The notes below the pieces were generated by a model. The model had not been told where the DNA came from. It made no database searches and was given only the letters and a program-made list of their open reading frames with translations. Shown in pieces: positions 8,085-17,700 of a DNA stretch of 64,000 nt (position 1 is the first letter of the stretch; each line of letters begins with the position of its first letter). The DNA lies in NCBI RefSeq assembly GCF_003813965.1, contig NZ_CP033896.1:1426001-1490000 (forward strand). The letters run 5' to 3'. The position numbers were made by a program, and so were the translations under genes. This DNA comes from Corynebacterium choanae. GTDB lineage: Bacteria > Actinomycetota > Actinomycetes > Mycobacteriales > Mycobacteriaceae.

Positions 8085-9126
8085 AAACCGATCGTACGAC
8101 CGTGGCGATACCGGGAATGCCAACCTGTCGTGACTACCCCCAGATGTGGGACGCAGAGGACGCTGCGTTCCCGTCGAAGCCCCAGGATCGCATAGTTGAA
8201 AATCGTAGAGTTAATGCTTGCAAAAAATTCGAAAACCGTTGCTTTACCTGCTGTAACAGTTAAATTTTCCGGCCTTCCAAAAGGTTAGTGAAAGCTTATT
8301 TTATTTCTTGCAATCGAAGGGGAGTGGCGTAAATAGTTCAAAACGGTATGCCAAGATCCAGGCTGGCAAGAACGCACAAAGCGACACTGATCAGCCCGCT
8401 GCGGTTCGGCTTGCAGCTCATCTGTCAAGTGGCGCGAGCACATGGTCGAATCCGTCCAGGATAGTCGACGCTCAGACCATCACAGTGGCATGTCGAACTC
8501 GCGGCTGATGATTCGTGAGCAAGTTCGATATTGATGATGTGGACTGGTTTGTCGGCGCAAAGCTGAAAGATCCTTGCCCGCTTGAGCAATGCAAGCATCG
8601 CACCGGCATCGTCGTGGGCAGTCGTGTCAGTGTGCGCCAAGAGTAGCGGAATATGGGGATGTGTTTGGATCACGAACGTTGAGGTAGGTGAGATGACTCA
8701 TCCGCAGAATGTCATAATGTACATTATCGGACACTAAGATATATGGGCTGTGTACCGCGCTGCTCGCGCCGACGGCGATTAGCCACTTAGACCTGGGTGC
8801 TATGAACGAACATTGTGGATGCACTAACCTTCCGCTGTATAGGTGTCGCATCTCCCGGCTCCGCGTAATCTGGGTTGGTCAGCGTTTGGATGCTGCCTCC
8901 AAATTGGATCTTGCTTATTCGCCATCCCTTGGGTTGGCGACACCATCGCCGCTGATCTCGCCTCGGCGATGCATCTGAGACTGCTTGTGTGCCATGTTGA
9001 CGCGACGGTCAGTCTGTGGGTTTGAAAACACAGATGAGCGAATGGTTGCCTCTTGTCGGGAAATTCACATAGCCACTTCTGGCTCCGGTGGCGGCCCTAG
9101 CGTGAAGTGTGCGCATAATGACAGAG
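8085..9126. other. About 1 kb without a convincing gene
   Basis: An AT-rich stretch at about 8200-8330 probably carries the promoter of the FAD/Fe-S dehydrogenase. Beyond it, no frame on either strand shows a credible start, ribosome site and protein-like composition together. One minus-strand frame (8425-8673) contains a protein-like stretch (MLALLKRARIFQLCADKPVH and IINIELAHESSA) whose family I do not recognise; it then degrades into Cys/Ser-rich sequence. The segment may hold a decayed gene. Confidence 0.4.
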
Positions 9127-9162
9127 CACCCCATTTACGTCACCTGTGACGTAAATGGGGTG
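9127..9162. repeat. Perfect 16-bp inverted repeat, 4-base loop
   Basis: The two arms (9127-9142 and 9147-9162) are exactly complementary around CCTG, with TTACGTCA and TGACGTAA at the centre. It lies 65 bases downstream of the small membrane-protein gene on the minus strand. Neither side has a T-run, so it is not a standard intrinsic terminator. It could be a weak terminator, an mRNA-stabilising hairpin or a protein-binding palindrome. Confidence 0.6.
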
Positions 9163-9227
9163 GAAAATGGGATCGACAGCAGCTACCTGAAACGGCCAAA
9201 CTCTGGAATAAAGCCGCACGATCCGCA

Positions 9228-9392
9228 CTAGCGGGTTTGCTTCCAAGCAGTCCACAACTGAAACGCAGTCAGGAAGAAAAAGACAACAGCTACACCAACA
9301 AGCAGCCACATGTGGTGATATGCCACAATCGCTGCAAACACCAACAGCACCACAAGACGCAGTACCAAATACGGCATCATCTTCTCAGTCAT
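9228..9392 (-). CDS. Small two-helix membrane protein (54 aa)
   Basis: ATG 9392 opens a 54-residue frame reading MTEKMMPYLVLRLVVLLVF, then a His-rich turn (AYHHMW), a second hydrophobic helix LLVGVAVVFFFLTAFQLW, and a charged end AWKQTR. Two predicted membrane helices with a short loop and a Lys/Arg end make a hairpin-like inner-membrane protein. It lies 59 bases downstream of the YceI-family gene on the same strand and is probably co-transcribed. No function is known to me. Confidence 0.6.
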   Translation of the reverse strand: MTEKMMPYLVLRLVVLLVFAAIVAYHHMWLLVGVAVVFFFLTAFQLWTAWKQTR

Positions 9393-9451
9393 AGAATTCC
9401 CAATCCTGCGTGCGGCAACGGGTGTACCGTGTGTTGCTGACCCGCCACCAA

Positions 9452-10153
9452 CTATTGTGCAACTTTCTCCATGTCGAGGCGAATATTGAGCTCGCCTTCC
9501 TCAGCAATAGTTGCTGCCACAAACTCAGGAGTTTTCACATTGTAATCGAGCCGGTTGACCGGCAATGTCGAATACATCAACACCCGCTTGCCGGTGCGCA
9601 CTACAGTAAACACAGGTTCAACAGTGTGCGTCACGCCATGCAACGTCAGCTCACCAGGAATAGTGACCTCAGCCGGTGTGCCATCCTCTGGCAGTGCGGA
9701 AAGATCAACAGGCTCAGTCGTGTGGAACTCTGCGGTCGGATAAGTGTCAGTGTGCAGAATCTTCATTGCCACATTGATATCGCGTTTTTTCACATCGGTG
9801 CGCAATGAGGTCGCATCAACCACTAAGTCTGCACTTTGGAGCCGCTCATTGGCCACAACAACTGTCCCGTCGACAGCATAAGTTGAACCCGATGTAGCCT
9901 TCCTTGTACCCGGAAGTACCTCGTGGAACGTAAAACCCACCTGGGTGGAATTCCGGCCAGAACCAGGCACGATTTTCCAGGTGCCATCCAAATCGGTGGA
10001 TGCTGGGCGGGCGTCATCGATATCTAACGCTTCAGCTTTTACCCCGGTGGAGGTTGCCAGGGTATATACCGTAGGTCCTACGCTTACCAACGCGATAACG
10101 ACAATCGCGATGACCATGAGGATCACAAAAGGTTTATTGATTGTTGACCGCAT
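9452..10153 (-). CDS. YceI-family lipid-binding protein, membrane-anchored
   Basis: About 233 residues. An N-terminal membrane segment (PFVILMVIAIVVIALVSVGP) is followed by a YceI domain: LDGTWKIVPGSGRNSTQVGF, VDATSLRTDVKKRD near the middle, TYPTAEFHTTEPVDL, and ITIPGELTLHGVTH-like strands ending YNVKTPEFVAAT. YceI proteins form lipocalin-like barrels that bind isoprenoid or amide lipids in the envelope. The uncleaved anchor suggests the barrel faces the outside of the cytoplasmic membrane. Met 10153 (MRSTINKPF) is preferred; an upstream Met at 10192 is possible and a longer frame reaches 10282. The ligand is unknown. Confidence 0.8.
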   Translation of the reverse strand: MRSTINKPFVILMVIAIVVIALVSVGPTVYTLATSTGVKAEALDIDDARPASTDLDGTWKIVPGSGRNSTQVGFTFHEVLPGTRKATSGSTYAVDGTVVVANERLQSADLVVDATSLRTDVKKRDINVAMKILHTDTYPTAEFHTTEPVDLSALPEDGTPAEVTIPGELTLHGVTHTVEPVFTVVRTGKRVLMYSTLPVNRLDYNVKTPEFVAATIAEEGELNIRLDMEKVAQ

Positions 10154-10247
10154 AAGTTTCCACAGTAGGTGAAAAACTTCCCCGTGTCGCATTCCCCCAC
10201 CGTCGTCTGCCCCCGAGATATGGGCAAAGCGCGTTGGCTGGACTCCC

Positions 10248-10604
10248 TTACACGTCGGTATCCCGGATCCGCAGGCGCTCAATGTTTTCAGCTAAAACCA
10301 CAAGCTCAGCACACATTTCTGCAATCTCAGCATACGGTGCCCGTTCAGCGGCGGCGGTGTGAATATCTTCTGCTGCGCAGCGCAGCTGAAACAACTGATC
10401 GCTGAAAATACTCGCCCGTTCTTGGGTAATGATGACAGCGTCACTAGGTATTTGGGTGCCGGTCACATTGACCCGCTGCTCGTAGGCGCGTTGCCGACAC
10501 GAGTGCGAACAGTATTTTCGGGGTCGACCACGCCCGCCGGCGATAATTGGCTTTGCACACCAAGCGCACTGCGCCTGTTGTTGCCCATGCTTCCGAGTGA
10601 TCAC
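10248..10604 (-). CDS. Zinc-ribbon protein with GRPRKYCSHSC motif
   Basis: A 118-residue protein. Its N-terminus has a four-Cys ribbon, C13-x2-C16 and C33-x3-C37, within RGRPRKYCSHSCRQRAYEQR, which looks like a small zinc-binding nucleic-acid element with an AT-hook-like GRGRPRK. The rest is helical and Ala/Glu-rich (ERAPYAEIAEMCAELVVLAE). The start is a GTG at 10604. It lies divergent from rbpA and upstream of yceI on the same strand, ending before the likely yceI start. I recognise this as a conserved actinobacterial small protein type but know of no assigned function. Confidence 0.6.
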   Translation of the reverse strand: MITRKHGQQQAQCAWCAKPIIAGGRGRPRKYCSHSCRQRAYEQRVNVTGTQIPSDAVIITQERASIFSDQLFQLRCAAEDIHTAAAERAPYAEIAEMCAELVVLAENIERLRIRDTDV

Positions 10605-10767
10605 ATCATTATTGTTCCAACTTCTTGCCTCATCTACCAGTTACTGTCTGTTACTTACCCCACTTAAAGGCCTTTAGCGGATGCTGTGTTCGGCGCAACG
10701 TGACGCTTCAATGCTGCTGACTTCTTCTTCCCATAGTGCAAATGGGAAGGCTCTGTACACGGTGGTG

Positions 10768-10794
10768 GGAACAAAACACGGTCTCTTGGACGTT
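10768..10794 (+). promoter_or_regulatory. SigH/SigR-like promoter upstream of rbpA
   Basis: GGAACA at 10768-10773 and CGTT at 10791-10794 are separated by 17 bases, matching the GGAA(T/C)-N17-19-GTT pattern of redox/heat-stress ECF sigma factors (SigR in Streptomyces, SigH in mycobacteria and corynebacteria). It lies 117 bases upstream of rbpA, which is a known SigR target in Streptomyces. A possible housekeeping -10 (TATACT, about 10811) follows. Assignment is by motif only. Confidence 0.5.
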
Positions 10795-10845
10795 AACTTG
10801 AGTGCGAGAGCTATACTTACACGTTACGTTGTTGACGATGGGTTA

Positions 10846-10870
10846 GCTCCAGCACCATCTGTGCTGGAGC
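10846..10870 (+). promoter_or_regulatory. Hairpin in the rbpA leader
   Basis: A perfect 10-bp stem (GCTCCAGCAC / GTGCTGGAGC) with a 5-base loop lies 41 bases before the rbpA start codon, inside the probable 5' leader. No T-run follows, so it is not a simple terminator. It could affect mRNA stability or ribosome access. Confidence 0.45.
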
Positions 10871-10910
10871 AAATGAAAGAATCTACTGATTGAGTTAAGG
10901 ATTATTCACT

Positions 10911-11309
10911 ATGGCAGATCGCGTATTGCGCGGTAGTCGCATGGGTGCTGTGAGCTACGAAACTGACCGTGACCATGATTTGGCGCCACGGAAGTTCATG
11001 AAGTATCGCACGGAAGCAGGCGAAATCTTCGAAGTGCCGTTCGCCCACGAGGCTGAGATTCCTGGCGAGTGGATGTGTAAAAACGGCCAGATGGGTATCC
11101 TCGTCGAGGGTGAAGGGACTGAAGCAAAACCGGTAAAACCGCCACGAACCCACTGGGATATGTTGTGTGAACGACGCTCCATGGAAGAGTTGGAAGAACT
11201 CTTGGAGGAACGCATCGAGTTACTGCGGAAACGGCGTCGCAACGCTACCCGCTTGCTGAAGCAGCAGCAGGAAGAAGAAGCTGCGAAAAAAGCTGCCGAA
11301 CAGCAGTAA
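10911..11309 (+). CDS. rbpA: RNA polymerase-binding protein RbpA
   Basis: A 132-residue protein with the full RbpA plan: an N-terminal MADRVLRGSRMGAVSYETDR segment, a small beta-barrel core (FEVPFAHEAEIPGEWMCKNG), a basic linker and the C-terminal sigma-interacting helices (THWDMLCERRSMEELEELLE), then a Lys/Gln/Glu-rich tail. RbpA binds RNA polymerase and the group I/II sigma factors and stabilises the open promoter complex in Actinobacteria. The start follows an AAGGA ribosome site. The upstream region has a SigH-like promoter and a hairpin, suggesting stress control. It converges with ppm1 across a strong hairpin. Confidence 0.95.
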   Translation: MADRVLRGSRMGAVSYETDRDHDLAPRKFMKYRTEAGEIFEVPFAHEAEIPGEWMCKNGQMGILVEGEGTEAKPVKPPRTHWDMLCERRSMEELEELLEERIELLRKRRRNATRLLKQQQEEEAAKKAAEQQ

Positions 11310-11339
11310 CGGCAACAGCACCAAAAAACTTATAGCGTG

Positions 11340-11386
11340 AACAACCACTGGGGTCGACACGGAACGTGTCGACCCCAGTGGTTGTT
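11340..11386. terminator. Bidirectional terminator between rbpA and ppm1
   Basis: A perfect 21-bp inverted repeat (arms 11340-11360 and 11366-11386) with a GGAAC loop lies between two converging genes. A-rich sequence precedes it (AAAAAAC near 11324) and a T-run follows (TTTTTT at 11401-11406), so it can stop transcription from both sides. Confidence 0.85.
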
Positions 11387-11475
11387 GTGTTGTTGATCAA
11401 TTTTTTATGTAGCGGGGTGTCTGCTGCACACTGTGGACGTGCTTTGACACCGTGGGTTGGGAAGATACGTTGCCG

Positions 11476-12297
11476 CTACTGCGCTTTGCGGCGACGCTGA
11501 CGGCGTTTTTTCGCAACAAACGACGATGCCTCGTGTTTGACCAGGTCAGCACTGACTGCTGTGAATTCTTTCAGCTGCTCGAAGCGATGCTGCAACCCCC
11601 ACACGGTGACTTCTTTGAGCGATGAGGTGACAAAGGATCCGTCGAGTTTCGATTCGCCATGGACACGCTCAACGAAGGTGATTGGCACTTCACGGACGTC
11701 GAATCCGGCAGCTACTGCCTGGCGGGCTAAATCAACCTGGAAAATATAGCCGGCTCGGGAAAGACTATCGAGGTCGATGCTGGCGAGCACTTCGCGACGA
11801 TAGGCACGATAACCTGCGGTGATGTCGGCAATTTCTGCGCCAAGCATCATACTTGCATAAATATTGCCTGCTTTTGAGAGCAGAAAGCGCTGCTTTGGCC
11901 AGTTTCGGACTTGTCCACCGGGCACATAGCGGCTTCCGATCACCACATCGGCTCCTTCCGCGATCCGATGCAGCAATTTGGGGAGTTCTTCTGGGGAGTG
12001 GGAGCCGTCCGCATCCATCTCACAGATCACGGCATAGTCACGCGCTAACGCCCACCGAAACCCTGCCACATAGGCGGCACATAGTCCTTCTTTGCCTTGC
12101 CGGTGCAAGACATGGACTTGGTCATGCTTGGCTGCATAGTCGTCGGCAAGTTCACCAGTGCCGTCAGGACTATTGTCGTCAACAATCAACACGTCGACAT
12201 CTGTTGCGGCAAGTACACGATCGAGGAGAGATTCGATGTTGTCGCGTTCATTGTAGGTGGGGATGATCACGCAAGTGGGTGTCACAGAGGTAGCCAT
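11476..12297 (-). CDS. ppm1: Polyprenol monophosphomannose synthase Ppm1
   Basis: A 273-residue GT2 glycosyltransferase. It starts VTPTCVIIPTYNERDNIESL, with the nucleotide-binding VDVLIVDDNSPDGTGE, a metal-binding CEMDADGSHSPEEL (D-x-D), GSRYVPGG, and a basic C-terminal tail. It transfers mannose from GDP-mannose to polyprenyl phosphate, giving the donor for lipoarabinomannan, lipomannan and protein O-mannosylation. It is soluble-like, without the fused acyltransferase domain of mycobacterial Ppm1; the acyltransferase partner is the separate upstream gene, the arrangement known for C. glutamicum Ppm1/Ppm2. ATG 12297 follows a GGGGA-type site. Confidence 0.92.
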   Translation of the reverse strand: MATSVTPTCVIIPTYNERDNIESLLDRVLAATDVDVLIVDDNSPDGTGELADDYAAKHDQVHVLHRQGKEGLCAAYVAGFRWALARDYAVICEMDADGSHSPEELPKLLHRIAEGADVVIGSRYVPGGQVRNWPKQRFLLSKAGNIYASMMLGAEIADITAGYRAYRREVLASIDLDSLSRAGYIFQVDLARQAVAAGFDVREVPITFVERVHGESKLDGSFVTSSLKEVTVWGLQHRFEQLKEFTAVSADLVKHEASSFVAKKRRQRRRKAQ

Positions 12298-12420
12298 GTC
12301 CCTATTGTCCCCTACCCTGTGCCGGGTTGCCTAATGCTGTTGTCGCCGATGCTGTCAGCAGGTTTATCCGGCAATGCTGTTTCTCCCGGCGACGGTGCCG
12401 TAGCAACTACAGTCAACGGG

Positions 12421-13962
12421 TTAGTTCTGTGCCCGTTTCCGCCGCTTGGTGCGCACAGGACGAGGACAGCGATGCCAGGCAAATGCTGTAATGCCAAGTG
12501 CCCCGGCAACAATGAGCAGTTCAATGGCTTGCCCATAGCGCACCGCGGTGGTGATTTGTGTTGAGAGGCCAACTTCGGCGATAAGATGGCGGGCTTGGAA
12601 AATATTCGTCTCCTGCATCACCTCGCCTGTAGGTGACACGATCGCCGACACCCCAGAGGTGGCAGCAATGACCACATATCGGTGTGTTTCAACCGCCCGC
12701 AGTCGGCTCATCGCCAACTGTTGATAGGTCATATCGGAAAAGCCGAAGGTGGCATTATTGGTTGGTATTGCCAGGATTTCGGCGCCGCCTTGAATCGCAT
12801 CAGCAATTGCCTGATCGAACAATACTTCGTAGCAGGTGGCGATACCGATTGCTACCGGGTTGTGTGATAAGGCCTGCTCAACGGTGATCACCCCATTACC
12901 GTTGCCGGGTACAAAATCGTTGGCTAAATCCACGAGATCTGTCACATGGCGCAGTAGCTGCCGGTAGGGCATCCATTCGCCAAAGGGCTGTAAATATTTT
13001 TTGTCGTGTCGTTGACCTGTGGTGCCATCCGGGTTGATCGCAATCACTGTGTTGTGCGGGCCGGTTTCATCCCGGGTGATCGTACCGACTAGCACAGGAG
13101 CCCCAGCATGTTTGGCGCTCGCCACAATGTCGGCAAACGCTTGCTGGTCGGTGAGCGGATTGATATCTGAGGCGTTTTCTGGCCAGAGCACAACATCGAC
13201 CGGTTGATCGATCCGCATAGTCTCCGTGACATGGTTGGCTAACACGGCACGACGTTGGGTGTTAAAGTCCAGGCCGAGACGTGGCACATTCCCTTGCACG
13301 GCAGCGATGGTCATGTTGCCGTTGTCGGCACTAAACCTAGGATTGATGCCGACGGTGACGGCTGCGAGTAGCACCGGAAGCAGCAGATAGCAGATATTGG
13401 TGTAAATGCCGCGTTTGGTAAGGGCGAAGAAAAGGTTCGCCAGGGTTGCGCCGATGAGCACGACCATACAACTCACCAGGGCAGGTCCGGCAAGGGTTGC
13501 CAGGATCACTAACGGGGATTCAACTTGTCCCCAAGCCAGCCTTCCCCACGCGAATCCGCCGAACGGCCAGCTGGCACGAGCCCATTCCCCGGCCGTCCAG
13601 GTGGCAGCCACCCCAAGTGGTGCAAGCAGTCGATGACGGGCAGCAATCCCGGCGAACATGCCGACAATAATGCCGTAGAGCGACTCGGTAACCGCAAGAG
13701 CAACAAAGGGCATGGTGCCCACGAGCTCCCCGATCCAGGGCAGTAACAGCAGATACATCACCAGCGACTGCATCACACCGACAGCGGCAAAGATACGCCA
13801 TCCTGGATAAAGCTGCCCCCACGGCAGCAGCGCGACGGTAAACAGCAGCATGCCCACAATAGCGAACAGCCATTGCCCGGCGGGAGCAAACGCGCCATAA
13901 CACAACAACCCGGAGGCGGCACTCAACCCCAGCCGGAGACTCCCCTCAGCGAAACCACGCAC
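12421..13962 (-). CDS. lnt: Apolipoprotein N-acyltransferase (Lnt/Ppm2)
   Basis: About 513 residues. An N-terminal block of membrane helices (LRLGLSAASGLLCYGAFAPA onward) precedes a nitrilase-fold domain with the catalytic triad visible as Glu in VVLWPENASDIN, Lys in RHDKKYLQPFGEWMPY and Cys in GIATCYEVLFDQ. The enzyme adds the third acyl chain to the N-terminal Cys of lipoproteins at the membrane. GTG 13962 gives the usual Lnt N-terminus; a longer frame opens at 14076. The 123-base gap to ppm1 on the same strand suggests an operon; in mycobacteria the two are one protein. Substrates in this window could include the two predicted lipoproteins. Confidence 0.9.
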   Translation of the reverse strand: MRGFAEGSLRLGLSAASGLLCYGAFAPAGQWLFAIVGMLLFTVALLPWGQLYPGWRIFAAVGVMQSLVMYLLLLPWIGELVGTMPFVALAVTESLYGIIVGMFAGIAARHRLLAPLGVAATWTAGEWARASWPFGGFAWGRLAWGQVESPLVILATLAGPALVSCMVVLIGATLANLFFALTKRGIYTNICYLLLPVLLAAVTVGINPRFSADNGNMTIAAVQGNVPRLGLDFNTQRRAVLANHVTETMRIDQPVDVVLWPENASDINPLTDQQAFADIVASAKHAGAPVLVGTITRDETGPHNTVIAINPDGTTGQRHDKKYLQPFGEWMPYRQLLRHVTDLVDLANDFVPGNGNGVITVEQALSHNPVAIGIATCYEVLFDQAIADAIQGGAEILAIPTNNATFGFSDMTYQQLAMSRLRAVETHRYVVIAATSGVSAIVSPTGEVMQETNIFQARHLIAEVGLSTQITTAVRYGQAIELLIVAGALGITAFAWHRCPRPVRTKRRKRAQN

Positions 13963-14111
13963 TTCCAGTGTTCTCTTTCTCGTAGTGAAAATTAGCGCGC
14001 CGCATAGGCGATGCTCATCCGGCGTGTTCCCAGCCCGCAGTTTAGTGCTATTGCATGACGGTGTTCGTCGCTGCAAAAAACCACAGCGCGAACCGGCGCA
14101 AAAAGACGAGC

Positions 14112-14702
14112 CTACTTATTGCTGCCAGGAGTGTGACCGCCTGCCTCAGCGCTGCCCGGCTCGTCACCGGTGAAGTCCTCTGGTTGCACCGAGTCGCTAA
14201 ATTTACGCAGCGCTTCTTCCTCTTCCCGGGTTGGGTGATGTTCCACTGGTTCATCGTGCACGTCGGTGGCTTCCACAGTAAACGTGCCATAGCGGTTAGT
14301 GGGTCGACCACTAGTGTTCATCATGCGGGATCGGCTGACGGCACGAACCCCGAATTCGTCGAGTCGCTTGCGCAAGGTGCGAGCAAGACTGCGCCGCACC
14401 AGCGCCCGAGTCGGCGGAATAATCAGCAGTAGGCCGGCAACACTAGTCACAAACCCGGGCACCACACAGCCAGCCACACCAACCGTGACCAGACCTGAAT
14501 CCCCCATCGACCGGCCAGGACTGATCTGACCGGTGCTGGCTTTCTTCGCGATAGCAGTCAGTTCGAAGGAGGCCAGCAGCAATCCGAAGATAAACACCGC
14601 ACCGAGGGCAACCAGCGCCCAGCCAGTACCGATGAGTTTCGCAACCCCATAAAACGCGAGGGACTCAGCAATGAGATACAAAAGGAAATATACGAAAGGC
14701 AC
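14112..14702 (-). CDS. fxsA: FxsA-family membrane protein
   Basis: About 196 residues. Four hydrophobic helices with the FxsA pattern: VPFVYFLLYLIAESLAFYGV, ALVALGAVFIFGLLLASFEL, GLVTVGVAGCVVPGFVTSVA and LLLIIPPTRALVRR. The C-terminal ~75 residues are hydrophilic, acidic and Pro/Gly-rich. Family members are cytoplasmic-membrane proteins of unclear function; E. coli FxsA lessens exclusion of phage T7. The GTG at 14702 fits the family start; an upstream TTG frame to 14792 would overlap the cobN stop and adds a non-membrane leader. It lies directly downstream of cobN on the same strand. Confidence 0.75.
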   Translation of the reverse strand: MPFVYFLLYLIAESLAFYGVAKLIGTGWALVALGAVFIFGLLLASFELTAIAKKASTGQISPGRSMGDSGLVTVGVAGCVVPGFVTSVAGLLLIIPPTRALVRRSLARTLRKRLDEFGVRAVSRSRMMNTSGRPTNRYGTFTVEATDVHDEPVEHHPTREEEEALRKFSDSVQPEDFTGDEPGSAEAGGHTPGSNK

Positions 14703-14791
14703 AGCTTTGTAGTGTAATGAACAAACCGCGGCAGGCGCGCTCCCCGCGCCCACCGCAGCCAACGTTTGCCTGGCCACCGAACGGTGCAACA

Positions 14792-17700
14792 CTATTGCTG
14801 TGGGGTACCGCGATCTTCCAAATCGCCTTCCATCTGCAAATAGGTGTCCCGCAGCAGCTCCAATTCGGCAGGGTCAGGCTGCTCCCACAAGCCGCGTTCA
14901 GCAGCTTCTAGTAGCCGTTCGGCAATGTCGCGTAACGCCCACGGATTAGACTGCTGGAAAAATTCCCGGTTGGTGGGGTCTTGCACATATACCTCGGTGA
15001 GCGTGGAATACATCCAATCATCCATCAGCCCCGTGGTGGCATCGTAGCCAAAGAGATAGTCGACCGTTGCAGCCATCTCAAAGGCACCTTTGTAGCCGTG
15101 ACGGCGCATCGCATCAAGCCACCGAGGATTTACCACCCGGGCACGGAATACGCGCCTGGACTCCTCGTGTAACGTGCGGGTTTTCACCGTTTCTTGCCGG
15201 CGGGAATCCCCAATATAGGATGCTGGATCCTCCCCAGTGAGAGCCCGCACCGTGGCAATCATGCCGCCGTGATATTGGAAATAGTCGTCGCTGTCGGCAA
15301 TATCATGCTCAGCGGAATCCATGTTTTTCGCCGCTACCGCGATCCGCCGATATGCCCGTGACATGGCTTCTTCGGCTTTCACCCCGGTGATCCCGCGGCC
15401 GTAGGCATAGCCACCCCAGGTGGTGTACACCGCAGCAAGATCCTGGTCAGTACGCCAGTTCCCGGAGTCTAGAAGCTCCAGCAGCCCGGCACCATAGGTG
15501 CCCGGCTTAGAACCGAAAATCCGTAGCACATGGCCGTCGCCGTGGGAGGCGTCAGCTGCTGCATGGGCTTTAACATAGTTCATCTCGTCGGGTTCGTCGA
15601 GCCCTGCCACCAACTGGACAGCATCATCAAGCAGGGCGAGGACATGCGGGAAGGCGTCCCGGAAAAAACCGGAGATCCGCACCGTCGTATCAATCCGCGG
15701 CCGACCTAACTCTTCCAAGTCAATCACTTGCAAATCCACCACTCGGCGGGAGGCTTCATCCCACACCGGTCGCACACCGAGCAGCGCAAACACCTCGGCA
15801 ATATCGTCGCCGGAAGTGCGCATAGCAGAAGTTCCCCACACACTTAAGCCCACCGATTTTGGATAGGCACCATTGTGGTCGGCTTGATAGCGTTCGATAA
15901 GGGAATCCGCCAGCAGCTGACCGGTTTCCCACGCCAGCCTGCTCGGCAATGCTTTCGGATCGACGGAATAAAAATTCCGACCGGTAGGCAGCACGTTAAT
16001 CAGGCCGCGCATCGGGGAACCAGACGGGCCGGCTTCAATAAATTCGCCTTGTAAAGCGCGCAGAATCTGGGTGATTTCCCGCGGGGTTTGGGTCAGTCGC
16101 GGAATGACAGTCGTGGTAGCAAATTCCAGCATGGCCACCACCGCTTCGGGATCTGCTTTTTCTGGCAGAGGGGTCGCGGCAACAACCGATTTCACAGCTG
16201 CTGGTTGAAAGTCGTGCTCACTCAGCGCTGTCAGCAAAGCGGTCGCGCAGGCTTCGGCCTCATCGGTTGCTTGGCGTGATTCGCTGCCATCTTCGTGCAA
16301 CCCTAACGCTTCGCGTAAACCGACCACCTGGGTTTGGCCACCCCACAATTGGCGGGCGCGCAGCATAGCAACGACTAAATCGATGAGCAGCTGGCGTTCG
16401 ATGGGTTGGCCGAGCACATGCAGCCCCCCACGGATAGCAACATCTTTAATCTCACACAGCCAACCATCGATATGCATGAGCATATCGTCAAAGACATCTT
16501 CGGCGGGACGTTCTTCCCAGCCGAGATCTTGATCCATTTTCGCAGCCTGCAGCAATGTCCAAATCTCTTGCCGGATCGCGGGAAGCTTCGCCGGATCCAT
16601 CGCGGAGATATTTTGGTGTTCGTCGAGCAGCTGCTCGAGACGGGTGATATCACCATAAGATTCGGCGCGTGCCATTGGCGGAATCATATGGTCGATGAGG
16701 GTAGCGTGGGCACGTCGCTTCGCTTGCGTGCCTTCGCCTGGATCGTTGACCAAAAATGGGTAAATCAGTGGCAGATCGGCAATGGCCTGATCCGGATAGC
16801 AGCTGTGAGAAAGCCCGGCGGTTTTCCCAGGCAACCATTCCATATTGCCGTGTTTGCCCATGTGGACGATAGCGTCGGCGCCAAAATGGTGCCGCAGCCA
16901 ATAGTAGGTGCCCATATAGTGGTGGTTAGCTGGCAACTCCGGATCGTGATAGATACCGACAGGGTTTTCCCCGAAGCCGCGAGGCGGTTGAATCATGATG
17001 ACCACATTGCCGAACTGCAGCCCGGCGATATAGATATCACCGGTATCCGGATGGGTGTAATGCGTCCCTGGGGCAGCTCCCCATTGGGCTTCCATCTCCT
17101 CCTGCATTGCTGCAGGGAGCGTGCGGAAATAGTGCAAATAGTCCGCTTTGCTCAACCGGAGCGGATTCGTGGCGAGAACCTCATCGGTTAACCATTCGGG
17201 ATCATAGCCGCCAGCATCGATGATGGCGTGCATGAGTGCATCGCCGTCGCCGGTGTCGTAGCCAGGAATTTGACTGGTTTCCCCAAGATCGTAGCCGGCA
17301 TCTGCCAGCGCATGCAGCAGCGCCAACGTTGATGCTGGGGTATCCAACCCGACCGCATTCCCGATGCGGGCATGCTTCGTCGGATATGCCGACAGCATAA
17401 TGACCAGTTTTTTCTTCTCGGCAGGACTATGCGCCAACCGGGCATGCCGCACCGCAATCGCAGCCAGCCGCGCGCACCGTTCCGCATCCGGAACATAAGA
17501 GATAAGACCCTGGTCGTCATATTCTTTAAACGAAAACGGCACCGTAATCAGGCGGCCGTCAAATTCGGGAACAGCAATCTGGGTAGCAACATCAAGCGGT
17601 GACAGTCCGTCATCGCTGGCCTCCCAGGTTGCCCGCGGTGAGGTGAGGGCAAGACCCTGCAAAATTGGCACATTAAGCCCTGCGAGCTGCTCGACATTCC

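Noticed and set aside
8281..8310. DtxR-like iron box upstream of the FAD/Fe-S dehydrogenase (AAGGTTAGTGAAAGCTTA)
   Set aside because: Only about half of the consensus positions match, which is not enough to call a site.
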